From positions 1 through 46,059 of the IMG/VR virus record IMGVR_UViG_3300043540_000318: a DNA stretch of 46,059 nucleotides; one strand, given 5' to 3'. Position numbers and translations under genes: made by a program. Positions 17,990 to 25,853 of this stretch are shown piece after piece; position 1 is the stretch's first letter; every line of letters begins with the position of its first letter. The notes below the pieces were generated by a model, which made no database searches, had not been told where the DNA came from, and saw nothing but the letters and a program-made list of their open reading frames with translations. Origin of the DNA: a virus.

Positions 17990-19075
17990 CTAATCTATAT
18001 TGATCCTACCTGGTCTCTTAGGAATGTTTGCAGACATACGCTCAGAAATCCTCATCTCAGCCACACTCCTTACTCTCTCCGCAAATCCCTCTCTACTTCC
18101 TCCCTCACGCATCTGACTTATAACATACTCGTACTTCTCAATTCTAGTCCTTCTGCCCCAATCCGTCTTCGATATACTAGGTGCTTTTCTAAGCTCTGAG
18201 AACACTCCCTTTTCAGAGATTTGCTGTCTTAACTCTACTTGACGCTCGGCCAGCATTGTAATCTTTTTCGCGAAAGTATCTGGTCCGACCCTTACAGGTG
18301 TTCGCTCTGCCACCTTGCTAGCAATGACTTCCTTAACAGCACGCTCTCTAGGCGTAATGCCAAGCGACTCATAAGCCCTACGCCTCATATCAAGTTGCTC
18401 AGCCTTAGGCACAGTAATGCGTTGTCGCTCTAACCTATCAGCGAACTTCCTTCCTTTATACCCAATTTCCCTTATACGTTCCAGCCTACGCGCTCTGTAT
18501 TTACCTGCGGCAGTTTTGGAACTTGAATACTGAGCCAAGCTACGCTTGAAAAGGCCACCTACAGCCTCACTCACAGCAACCGCGTGTGGCGACTTCAAAC
18601 CCTTCAGCGCACTGAGCATATATGCGCGGATGATACGAAGCACCAACGGTCTAGCAAGTTTCGACACCGGTTTAATGTACGGACGAGGAGGCATGGCTGG
18701 TATTACCATCCCAGAAGATGTTGTAATCTCATCCCTACCATGCTCCTGAGCCATTGCATAAACAACGCCTCTTGGAGCGACACTAGCTGATAAACCACCA
18801 CGAGAAAACGACGGTGCTATAGACTCCACTAGAGCGCCAGATTCAATCAACTGCAGGTTTGTGGTTTTGGTGCGAAGAGACCATTCTGAGTGTGGAGGCC
18901 AACTACCAAGCTGATCAAGTATGTAATGTTTCAGCAGGTCAGTGACCTCAGAAGCAGCTGCTGCGACTCCTGCCTTCGCCCCTTCATTCAATGCGGAAAG
19001 TACGAGACTCACCGCTCGGGACATCCCCTCGTCAATATTGGAACTAGACACATTAATGCTTATATCGTTAGCCAT
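17990..19075 (-). CDS. HK97 gp10 / virion-morphogenesis-like neck protein with basic extension
   Basis: 361 residues. Residues about 60-150 (LIESGALVESIAPSF, YAMAQEHG, MPPRPYIKPV) carry the signature of gp10/virion morphogenesis proteins, which connect head and tail. The remaining ~200 residues are a strongly basic, Arg/Lys-rich helical extension (KTAAGKYRARRLERIREIGYK) that is not part of the usual ~130-residue family. The extension may bind packaged DNA or guide assembly. The gene starts two bases after the preceding stop. Confidence 0.72.
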   Translation of the reverse strand: MANDISINVSSSNIDEGMSRAVSLVLSALNEGAKAGVAAAASEVTDLLKHYILDQLGSWPPHSEWSLRTKTTNLQLIESGALVESIAPSFSRGGLSASVAPRGVVYAMAQEHGRDEITTSSGMVIPAMPPRPYIKPVSKLARPLVLRIIRAYMLSALKGLKSPHAVAVSEAVGGLFKRSLAQYSSSKTAAGKYRARRLERIREIGYKGRKFADRLERQRITVPKAEQLDMRRRAYESLGITPRERAVKEVIASKVAERTPVRVGPDTFAKKITMLAERQVELRQQISEKGVFSELRKAPSISKTDWGRRTRIEKYEYVISQMREGGSREGFAERVRSVAEMRISERMSANIPKRPGRINID

Positions 19076-19077
19076 AC

Positions 19078-19536
19078 TTACCAGTTCCCAATCTTAAAGG
19101 GAGGATCAGTAGCTCCGGCTTCGGTGCTCTCCTCCAACTCCATAGCCCTGCGGACAAAGCACACCGTAAATATATCCACTGCACCTATGAATGGAGTGTA
19201 CTCAGCCTCGACCCCAGTGAATTTCACAGCAAAATCATAGCGATTGCCATCGTAGAGAAAATAACACGATGGGTTGAATGTTTTTGAACCTGTCTTCGCC
19301 ACTATATCAGTTGTAAGAAAACAAAACCTTAAACTTTCCATCGGCTGTACGCCAGCAGAGTCAACAGAGTACGTGTCGCGGAACTGTCTTAAAATCTCTA
19401 TCGACACCACTGCTTGAAACTCATACCGTGAACCATCAGGATACACGCACGTAACAGTTGACGGAGCAACTCCCTTGAACACCGACTCAAACATTGACCT
19501 TATATCACTACCGACCTTTGACCAATTCATATGCAC
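19078..19536 (-). CDS. Head-closure / head-tail joining-like protein
   Basis: 152 residues from a GTG that overlaps the upstream stop (TAGTG); an ATG two codons later is equally possible, as neither has a clear SD. Strand-rich protein (STVTCVYPDGSRYEFQAVV, YFLYDGNRYDFAVKFTGV) in the position of a head-closure (stopper) protein between adaptor and gp10-like neck protein. No firm family match; the role is from gene order. Confidence 0.55.
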   Translation of the reverse strand: MHMNWSKVGSDIRSMFESVFKGVAPSTVTCVYPDGSRYEFQAVVSIEILRQFRDTYSVDSAGVQPMESLRFCFLTTDIVAKTGSKTFNPSCYFLYDGNRYDFAVKFTGVEAEYTPFIGAVDIFTVCFVRRAMELEESTEAGATDPPFKIGNW

Positions 19537-20129
19537 TAACCCGTGAAATCAGGAGACGGTAATAAAGTTACATTCTCGGAATCAGTAAGTCCACCTTTCA
19601 GCTGTGCTAGATACGGTCTCATTAACATCCATATAGGCGCTCCGTAAGCTTTCATAAGCTTCAGGAAGGCTGGCCTGAACTGAGACTGTGCTCGTATCGT
19701 TGATGCATCCAAGGTATGTTGCAAACGAACCTTCATCACTCCAACCACATCAACCTCTCGAACCAATGCATCGCTTAACAGACCACTCTCTGATGCATTG
19801 CTCGTAACGTCAGCCAAATTCCTATTAACTACCAGGTATGCTATCAAAGCCTGGGACGCCTTCACTGCGTCTGGTATAACATACACGTCAAGTTGGACGC
19901 TTCGTGGGAATGGGAGAGCTTGATACTCAAATACCCTATGCCCACGAAGCGGCAATAAACCAATCAACTGCGCGGCGGCCCTCAACCTCAGCTCCTTCGC
20001 ATCAGAAGACAGCGAAGCCCAAGCGGTAAGCTCATCAGTAGCAATTTCGGCTCCGCTAATTAACGAATCGGCCTCTGCTACCGTGATGAAACTATCTGAG
20101 TAAGCGCCTCCAACAGTTGTAGTAAGCAT
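19536..20129 (-). CDS. Head-tail adaptor, DnaT-like/gp6-type
   Basis: 197 residues. The pattern SDSFITVAEADSLIS, then WASLSSDAKELRLRAAAQLI and FEYQALPFPRSVQLD, is the standard core of phage head-tail connector proteins often labelled 'DnaT-like' (Y/F-x-S/T-V-x-E-A-D, W, A-L-x-x-A, Q-x-L-x-F/W-P-R). This adaptor binds beneath the portal. The start overlaps the upstream stop (TAATG). Confidence 0.78.
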   Translation of the reverse strand: MLTTTVGGAYSDSFITVAEADSLISGAEIATDELTAWASLSSDAKELRLRAAAQLIGLLPLRGHRVFEYQALPFPRSVQLDVYVIPDAVKASQALIAYLVVNRNLADVTSNASESGLLSDALVREVDVVGVMKVRLQHTLDASTIRAQSQFRPAFLKLMKAYGAPIWMLMRPYLAQLKGGLTDSENVTLLPSPDFTG

Positions 20130-20371
20130 TACGATTCAACTTTATCGCTAATATCATAAGTATTCGGAACTTCAGCCGATCCTGTTATTAAAAATGCAGG
20201 ATCGTCGCTGTATGGCCTCTTCCTCTCTCGTAGGATTTTGGCCACCTCCTTACTCACCTCAACAGGTTCCCTGTAAGGAAAGTCTATGAACTTGTGATCA
20301 TAGATCAACCTAAATTGAGTCCTCTCTGGTCCTAAAAAAGTAGCATAGAGCTTAACATTTTTATCAGCCAT
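20129..20371 (-). CDS. Small protein following the major capsid gene
   Basis: 80 residues from the ATG at 20371 (GGAG 10 nt upstream; a GTG at 20380 is possible). The sequence VKLYATFLGPERTQFRLIYDH followed by VEVSKEVAKILRERK resembles small head proteins commonly encoded after the capsid gene, with an 'E/V-x-K/P-E-V-A-x-x-L' helix. Function is not known; decoration or connector assembly are options. Confidence 0.6.
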   Translation of the reverse strand: MADKNVKLYATFLGPERTQFRLIYDHKFIDFPYREPVEVSKEVAKILRERKRPYSDDPAFLITGSAEVPNTYDISDKVES

Positions 20372-20394
20372 GACTAACACACTCCAAACTAATA

Positions 20395-21375
20395 CTAGTA
20401 AATTCCTGTCACCTTAACCACACCGAGCTTATCTTCGATCTGGATCGCGACTCTCATCGTCACCACAATGATGATCACACGGGCGGAAATATCCTTATCC
20501 GTCTCAATCATTATCTTCCTTTGAATACCCATGATGATATTCTGGGGATCGGTGAACAGGGTCGTGCCGTCGGGCATCAGCGCACATGGCCTTATTGTCG
20601 TACCATAAACCTGCAACGCATCATTGTAGGTCGCGGTCAGCCTAATGTCACCAAGACCGGTCAAGCGCTGACCAAGATACTTCGCGTAGTCGAACTCAAG
20701 ACGATGTGAAGTATAGATTCTCATCGCAGCTTTGTTACGCTGATACCTCGGCGGAAGCGTCTCAATGCTTGCAGCAAACACTGACTCATCAATCGTAGGA
20801 GGCGTTGCGAACGACACATCATACGCATTCGCGAGCTTGAGTACTCCATCCTGTGCGAGTCTCATATCAGTTGCAGGCCACCCCCCTGATGCAGGAAGAA
20901 GGGCATGATCCTTGTCGCCAGTAAGCAAAAGCTCCTCTAGCTCAAGGGAGATTTTCTCAGTCAAGAGTTCCATAACAGTCTGCTCGAAACGGCCACCCTC
21001 GATGTTATCTTCCAACACATCGTACGGGATTCTGACTTCTGCAACGAGCTCCTGTGTGTTCAGATCAATATAGCTGGTATCTGGAGCTGCATAATCACTC
21101 GGCGCAAGCGGAGTTATGCTGCCAGTCGGTTTATGCAAGACTCGATCAGTCATAACGATTTTGTTTAATCTCATCTGTGGACCATTCATAGGAACGGTTC
21201 TAATCTCATTGATCAAAGTTGGCTGATCGACAACCATACGAATAAACGTGTCGGACTGAATAGGATTCAAAAGACCGCCACCAGTTACGCCCCCATCCGA
21301 GCTCGTGAGGTCGGTTGTCATGAAAATTGAGCCAGCAGCACGTTCCACAATATCATTTATATTTGGCCTACCCAT
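20395..21375 (-). CDS. Major capsid protein (HK97 fold)
   Basis: 326 residues with GGAGG before the ATG. The features are those of a standard HK97-like capsid protein: a short helical N-terminus, residues 41-75 (IQSDTFIRMVVDQPTLINEIRTV in outline), an E-loop-like region, the helix EDNIEGGRFEQTVMELLTEKISLELEELLLTGD, and a C-terminal strand set (GTTLFTDPQNIIMGIQRKIMI). No separate delta domain is obvious; scaffolding is supplied by the upstream gene. It forms the icosahedral shell. Confidence 0.92.
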   Translation of the reverse strand: MGRPNINDIVERAAGSIFMTTDLTSSDGGVTGGGLLNPIQSDTFIRMVVDQPTLINEIRTVPMNGPQMRLNKIVMTDRVLHKPTGSITPLAPSDYAAPDTSYIDLNTQELVAEVRIPYDVLEDNIEGGRFEQTVMELLTEKISLELEELLLTGDKDHALLPASGGWPATDMRLAQDGVLKLANAYDVSFATPPTIDESVFAASIETLPPRYQRNKAAMRIYTSHRLEFDYAKYLGQRLTGLGDIRLTATYNDALQVYGTTIRPCALMPDGTTLFTDPQNIIMGIQRKIMIETDKDISARVIIIVVTMRVAIQIEDKLGVVKVTGIY

Positions 21376-21434
21376 CTTATATTATCCTCCAATAATTACT
21401 ATTTCGGTCGGCTTTTATTAAGCACAAACTCTTA

Positions 21435-22862
21435 TTACTTGAAGAACAAACCACTCCAAATGTTGGAGCCTGATTTATCCTTAGATGCACTCTCATCATC
21501 CTTCGAACTCACTGTAGCTGAAGCAAGTTGTGAATCCGCGGCCTCAAACTTCTCTAGCCTCTCTTCCAAAGACTTTATCTTGCTCAGCAAATCTTCGACA
21601 TGGTCTTTGCTCTCAACCTTCTCAACCTCTTCATCCTTGCGTTCCTCTGCCTTATCGTCAGTAGTTTTCACGAACGCTGGGCCGAGTTTCTCAAGAATTG
21701 ATCCAGTAAGCTTTTCGGTCATCACTTCCATCCTGAGCTCAATAGATTTATCAATCAAAGATGGAATCTGACTTTCAAGCGCGTCATTCACAACTTTGAG
21801 AATGTCGGGTGATTCATCATTTTTCTCTACAATATCTTTTCTCTCTTCAACAGCAGTATCACTCATCTCTCCTACCTCGTACAAATTTTTTGGCATAGGC
21901 AATTCCAGCCTTATCTCAGAGTTCGGGCCAGCATTATCCAATGCTATACCAACATAGGTCTTAAAAGAATCTAGAGCATTAGAAACGATCCTCTTCTTGC
22001 TCCGAACATCCAGGCCGGCCATAGCAAGAGAACCGAAGATAACGCCAATCATATTATTGAACTCTTGAAAGACAATGTCCTGAAGGGCCGTCATATAATC
22101 AGGCGACAAATCTGCAGTCTCTGGCGATGATTGGGGCCCCAACTCTGCGTCATCATCAACAACATCCAAACGCTCGTCGCTCTTCTTCCCCAGGTACTTA
22201 GCAGCGTATGGCGCAAGCGTGCGTTTTGCACGGGCGCGAAGCTCCTCAGCGGTATCATTACCTAGTACAGGCTTGATCTGATTAAGCCTAGCCAATGCAT
22301 TCCTCAAGTGAGGTAAATCAACCTTTCCGTTCGCATCCTTAAAAGGAAGATGACGAGCTGATTTTGGAGACTCGCCATCTTTGTAGCCAGTCTCGATTAC
22401 AGCAAAAGATGAATTTGGAAGGGAATTTACATAGGCAGTTGACCATGTGGCGCGCTCAAGAAGAGACTTCTGAAGTATGAACGCCTCCGGATCAGGCTCC
22501 AACAAAGTGCCAGACACAATCAACACACCACCATCCAACCTCCGTATCTTGAAGGAAGATTTATCAAACAATTTCTCATCCTTGTGACAAACCTTTCGAT
22601 AGCTATCAAATGTGTCTATACGTTCAACAGGCATGTCATGTAGCCACACAAAGTCTGACTTCAACGAATCAATGCTGATATCTGTAGGCACTAAGATGCT
22701 CTGTATCACATCATCAGCGCCAGAACCATCAGAACGTATAATCTTAAATGGAGCCCTGATTCCACCATGATCGACTAGAGATACAAATTCCACATCAAAA
22801 TCGGTAAGGAAATCAACGAACTTCCTTTCCTTGACCTCTTCTTTAGAAACAACTCCGCCCAT
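21435..22862 (-). CDS. Prohead scaffold protein with XkdF-like N-terminus
   Basis: 475 residues from the ATG at 22862 (AGGAG 6 nt upstream). The N-terminus contains VEFVSLVDHGGIRAPFKI, the entry strand seen in XkdF-type proteins. Residues about 170-225 (ARHLPFKDANGKVDLPHLRN followed by an Ala/Arg-rich helix) form a domain common in phage prohead proteins. The C-terminal ~130 residues are highly charged and coiled-coil (SLEERLEKFEAA), ending in GLFFK, typical of scaffolds that bind the capsid lattice. It lies between protease and capsid genes and is probably cleaved by the protease during maturation. Confidence 0.72.
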   Translation of the reverse strand: MGGVVSKEEVKERKFVDFLTDFDVEFVSLVDHGGIRAPFKIIRSDGSGADDVIQSILVPTDISIDSLKSDFVWLHDMPVERIDTFDSYRKVCHKDEKLFDKSSFKIRRLDGGVLIVSGTLLEPDPEAFILQKSLLERATWSTAYVNSLPNSSFAVIETGYKDGESPKSARHLPFKDANGKVDLPHLRNALARLNQIKPVLGNDTAEELRARAKRTLAPYAAKYLGKKSDERLDVVDDDAELGPQSSPETADLSPDYMTALQDIVFQEFNNMIGVIFGSLAMAGLDVRSKKRIVSNALDSFKTYVGIALDNAGPNSEIRLELPMPKNLYEVGEMSDTAVEERKDIVEKNDESPDILKVVNDALESQIPSLIDKSIELRMEVMTEKLTGSILEKLGPAFVKTTDDKAEERKDEEVEKVESKDHVEDLLSKIKSLEERLEKFEAADSQLASATVSSKDDESASKDKSGSNIWSGLFFK

Positions 22863-22889
22863 CACGAACTCCTTATATCATAAAAAGCG

Positions 22890-23477
22890 CTATGCAACCA
22901 CAAACCTGTGACTATGGTCCAATTCACGCTCAGTTGCAGTAGTATAGAGAACCTCATGCGCATGGTCTAACGCCGTATCTGTCCAAGTCGGAAAAATCCT
23001 ATGATCATCATTGAAAATCAAGTGAATACGGTGCACATGTGGCGGGAGTGGCCCGTCAAGGTTCTCCTCAGATTCAACCTCAAGCTCTTTTATTTTAGAA
23101 AGAGAAACATACGCACGCTGTTTATTCGACCTGCCAGCGATTGAATAGCCGTTATACTCGCCATTCAAAATCTTCTTCCACACTTCATCATTCTCTATCT
23201 TTGTTGCAATGACCCAAGACCCCTCAACAAAATCAGGGTCTCCCTTTCTCGCAATAAAAGACTCGACAACATAATTACCAGACTTTTGGTAGTTATGCAT
23301 CTCGTCTATATGGTCAAGCAAGCCCTTGCGCATAAAGTCATACGCGACCCTCTTGACTTCTTCTGGAGTCATTGTTGTACCAAATGTATCAACGAAATTC
23401 GGTATATAGACCTCTCCCATCACAATTCGTTCTTTTTCGTCTCTGAGAACAAGTCTTCTCTCGCCACTACTATACAT
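22890..23477 (-). CDS. Prohead protease, XkdF-like serine protease
   Basis: 195 residues, first gene of the leftward operon. Residues about 20-120 match XkdF: MGEVYIPNFVDTFGTTMTPEEV, then LLDHIDEMHN with the candidate catalytic His, GSWVIATKIENDEVWKKI, and GYSIAG with the candidate nucleophile Ser. The C-terminal ~50 residues are His-rich (HVHRIH, DHAHEV, DHSHRF) and may bind metal; they lie outside the protease core. It processes scaffold and capsid during head maturation. The ribosome site before the ATG is weak. Confidence 0.82.
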   Translation of the reverse strand: MYSSGERRLVLRDEKERIVMGEVYIPNFVDTFGTTMTPEEVKRVAYDFMRKGLLDHIDEMHNYQKSGNYVVESFIARKGDPDFVEGSWVIATKIENDEVWKKILNGEYNGYSIAGRSNKQRAYVSLSKIKELEVESEENLDGPLPPHVHRIHLIFNDDHRIFPTWTDTALDHAHEVLYTTATERELDHSHRFVVA

Positions 23478-23506
23478 AGCCTATTACTCTCAATTTTCAA
23501 CAACAA

Positions 23507-23512
23507 TGTCAA
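23507..23512 (-). promoter_or_regulatory. Possible -35 of leftward structural promoter
   Basis: On the minus strand TTGACA lies 30 nt before the protease ATG, but no good TATAAT-like box sits 16-18 nt downstream; AGTAAT is the nearest. The leftward operon needs a promoter here, and a phage-specific or activator-dependent one is likely. Confidence 0.25.
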
Positions 23513-23530
23513 GAAAAAAATGCACATTCC

Positions 23531-23544
23531 CAAGAAATTTCTTG
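23531..23544. repeat. 14-bp perfect palindrome CAAGAAATTTCTTG
   Basis: A perfect two-fold symmetric site about 55 bp upstream of the first leftward gene, suitable as a dimer-binding operator. Its location next to the only candidate leftward -35 box supports a regulatory role; there is no other evidence. Confidence 0.4.
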
Positions 23545-23697
23545 ACTATGGCATTCCTGCCTGCTAACAGTGGCCATATACCCACCGAATAACACGCCAG
23601 AAGGAGATGCACAGAAGGCGCTGTCAAAAAACCTCAGCCCCGCAATGGGGCAAAAATATACTTACGCTAAAAAGTTAAAGCATTCTGTTAAGAAATC

Positions 23698-23756
23698 TTC
23701 CCGTATATGGGAAAATTCTTCCCACATATGGGAAGAAATCTTCCCGCCTATGGGAA
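23698..23756. repeat. Three tandem TTCCC-N6-GGGAA palindromes
   Basis: Sites at 23698-23713, 23719-23734 and 23741-23756 each read TTCCC, six bases (mostly ending in TAT), GGGAA. Start-to-start distances are 21 and 22 bp, two helical turns, so all would face the same side of the DNA. They lie in the divergent control region between the leftward and rightward operons. They could be operators for a dimeric regulator or origin iterons bound by the O-like protein. Confidence 0.65.
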
Positions 23757-23835
23757 AATCCCAGACTTAAGTATTTGAAATTGTTTATGAAATAGATCGA
23801 GGCGTTTCTCACAGAATAGTAATATAAATATAATA

Positions 23836-23948
23836 ATAAATACCACTTCGTGGTATTTATCCTTATATTTAGTTTTTCTATTTCTTACGAAATAGAAAAA
23901 CGGCTTACCATTAGCAGCGCAGATGCTTCTTCGAAGCATCAACGCTGC
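23836..23948. repeat. Three consecutive strong hairpins
   Basis: 23836-23860 is an 11-bp stem with loop TTC. 23872-23901 is a 13-bp stem (GTTTTTCTATTTC) with loop TTAC. 23914-23948 has an 8-bp stem (GATGCTTC) with loop TTC inside an outer 6-bp GCAGCG stem. All are perfect inverted repeats about 12 bp apart. They occupy the middle of the control region and may mark an origin, a bidirectional terminator block or recombination-prone cruciforms. Confidence 0.55.
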
Positions 23949-24082
23949 GGGATTTCGCACCACGCTCACTCACCTCGCCACAGGTTCAAGCAGAAGAAAG
24001 ATGCCAACTTCCGAATACCAGTCCTTTGGGTTTTATAGGGGTTTTCTGGAAAATTGGAAGAAAAAGACCCTCCCCCCAGCCC

Positions 24083-24126
24083 CCCTCCCGCCGATTCGGG
24101 TGGATTTTGTGGGAGGGAGCATTTTT
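24083..24126 (+). terminator. Terminator-like stem upstream of the early promoter
   Basis: CCCTCCC (24083-24089) pairs with GGGAGGG (24111-24117), with a small inner CCG/CGG stem, followed after AGC by ATTTTT. It would stop rightward readthrough just before the -35 box at 24130 and so insulate the early promoter. Confidence 0.4.
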
Positions 24127-24129
24127 CGC

Positions 24130-24158
24130 TTGACATATCCCACCCGCTTTGCTATACT
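24130..24158 (+). promoter_or_regulatory. Sigma70 promoter for the replication operon
   Basis: TTGACA at 24130-24135, exactly 17 bp, then TATACT at 24153-24158: a consensus -35 with a near-consensus -10. The start site would be near 24165, giving a ~35-nt leader to the ATG at 24199. It should use host RNA polymerase and be active early. Confidence 0.85.
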
Positions 24159-24198
24159 TGTAGCAACAATGAGGAAGCCAGAGAACAAGGAGAGTCTC

Positions 24199-25182
24199 AT
24201 GTCTATAAAACAGGGTGGCAAATTAAGGTTGGTTAAACCATCTGATAACGTCGTGGAACGAAGGAATCCTCAGATCATGTTTCTGAGAGTCCTGCTGGGA
24301 CTGAGCCTCTCAAACGCTGCAATAAAAGTAGGGCTATTCCTAATGGACAGGACATTGAATTGGGGGAAGACTACTGAGCAAGTTACGGTCGATGAAGTAA
24401 TGAACGGCAGGAAGACCTATTACAATCTAGGCACCGGCCTAATGAAGTCATCTGCGCACAGGGGTATTCAAGAGCTCTCTCAGTCTGGACTGTTTAGTTT
24501 TGTGAGAATACCATCATCTTGGGACTACACTGTATCGCTCAACCTTGATAAGCTCAACGAAACCTATGACTTGCTATTCCACGGAGGAGCAATGAACGAT
24601 TCAGGAATTAAAGCTATTGAGAATATTGTAGAAACTGCGCAAAAGGCCTCTGAACAAAAAACGAAGAAAATAAGAAAAAAGTCTGCGGCAAGCAAACTGT
24701 CAGTTGACAACCTGAAACAGTACATAAACGACGCAATGAAAAAGAAACACGGAATTGTCATGAAATCATGGAGTCCAAAAACGTACGGACAAGCAAAACA
24801 TTTCCTCGCCGAATGCACGAAAAACGATTACAACCCGATAGAACTTATTGACAGTATCATGCAAGACTGGCACGACATTACTTCATACCTGTACGAAATC
24901 TCTGGTGCAATTTTCGTAAAGTCTGATAAATTTGACTTTGGTGTTTTCTACCCATACAGGGGCCATATCTACGATTTCCTGAAGGTAGCTCAAAAGTTGC
25001 AACATGGGTCAAAGTCTGCTAGAAATGTGTTGAACGAGTTGCAAAATCTAGGAGTTGATGTTATTGAAGGTAAAGATTTGAGATGCAAAGTGAAAAACCT
25101 GAGAAAGATAAAATCTGAACTGGCAGAGATGGAGAGGATAACTTCAGCAACAACAGACTATGAGGTAGAGGTTGTGCTATGA
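24199..25182 (+). CDS. Phage replication initiator, lambda O-like
   Basis: 327 residues from the ATG at 24199, chosen because AAGGAG lies 6 nt upstream and because the promoter at 24130-24158 would start transcripts after the longer upstream frame. Residues about 20-110 resemble the N-terminal winged-helix of Phage_rep_O proteins (RNPQIMFLRVLLGLSLSNAA, a YNLGTGLMKSSAHRGIQELS recognition region). Residues about 150-190 are basic and linker-like. It is the first gene of an operon that continues with helicase and primase, so it probably binds the origin and recruits the helicase. The palindromes at 23698-23756 are candidate binding sites. Confidence 0.65.
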   Translation: MSIKQGGKLRLVKPSDNVVERRNPQIMFLRVLLGLSLSNAAIKVGLFLMDRTLNWGKTTEQVTVDEVMNGRKTYYNLGTGLMKSSAHRGIQELSQSGLFSFVRIPSSWDYTVSLNLDKLNETYDLLFHGGAMNDSGIKAIENIVETAQKASEQKTKKIRKKSAASKLSVDNLKQYINDAMKKKHGIVMKSWSPKTYGQAKHFLAECTKNDYNPIELIDSIMQDWHDITSYLYEISGAIFVKSDKFDFGVFYPYRGHIYDFLKVAQKLQHGSKSARNVLNELQNLGVDVIEGKDLRCKVKNLRKIKSELAEMERITSATTDYEVEVVL

Positions 25183-25853
25183 CAGAAGTCAACTTTGACG
25201 TCTTCCCATGGGACTTGTCAAAGTTTAAGGGGAGTAGCCTTGACAAAAGAGTTGTGTTGGAGAAACTGTACGAGCGTGATTACGACATTGACCAGTACAA
25301 ATCATTAAGTTCAGATTCGAAGGAAGCAAAGATATCACACGCAATCTTACAATCGCTAGAGGTGAATCAGTGGGTCTTATTTCTCGCAAATGATGTCGAT
25401 CTAATCTATACCATATCACGACTTGTGCCAATAATATACGCACTATCTACAATGCGATCAGTGGTAAATGTGAGCAATGACTACCTCGAAAGAGTTTTCC
25501 AATATCCGTATGGTCAAGATGCGGTATTTGGAATACAAGCTGACTTACTTAGCACCATAAACAAGACAAGTCTCGTAGTTCACGAGAACATAAATGAAGG
25601 AAATTATAGACTTAGAACACTTAGGGGGAGCATACTTGAATTCATAAAATACCGCAGAAAACCAAATAACCGATACTTTATGACTGGTGTGTTTGCTGGA
25701 GAAATGAGCGATGATGTGAAAAGGGAGATATATAACTCAATAGGAGACGTGTTCGGGCCAACAGTTCTCAATTCAATCAGGCAGAAAGCATCTTTCATGT
25801 ATGCAAGTTTTCCACAGCCGCCGAAAAGATGGGAAAGTATAAAGGTTAAATAA
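25179..25853 (+). CDS. Unknown; candidate helicase-loader-like protein
   Basis: 224 residues, overlapping the initiator by ATGA and the helicase by TAATG. No Walker A is present. The second half has a layout like the ATPase core of loader proteins (hydrophobic strand TSLVVHENI, a helix with EFIKYRR, strand YFMTGVFAG). This resemblance and the position between initiator and DnaB-like helicase make a degenerate loader plausible, but the family is not recognised. Confidence 0.6.
   Translation: MTEVNFDVFPWDLSKFKGSSLDKRVVLEKLYERDYDIDQYKSLSSDSKEAKISHAILQSLEVNQWVLFLANDVDLIYTISRLVPIIYALSTMRSVVNVSNDYLERVFQYPYGQDAVFGIQADLLSTINKTSLVVHENINEGNYRLRTLRGSILEFIKYRRKPNNRYFMTGVFAGEMSDDVKREIYNSIGDVFGPTVLNSIRQKASFMYASFPQPPKRWESIKVK

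Noticed and set aside
23622-23660. Terminator on the minus strand (GCCCC/GGGGC stem followed by TTTTTT)
   Set aside because: Five-pair stem with the T-run displaced by five bases, and no leftward transcript is known upstream of it.
23698-23756. CRISPR array
   Set aside because: Only three 16-bp palindromes at 21-22 bp steps with 5-6 bp spacers; no unique spacers of CRISPR size anywhere in the window.
23570-23969. Short ORFs of 66 (+) and 73 (-) codons in the control region
   Set aside because: They merely translate the palindromes and hairpins (repeated IWE/MG units) and lack SD sequences.
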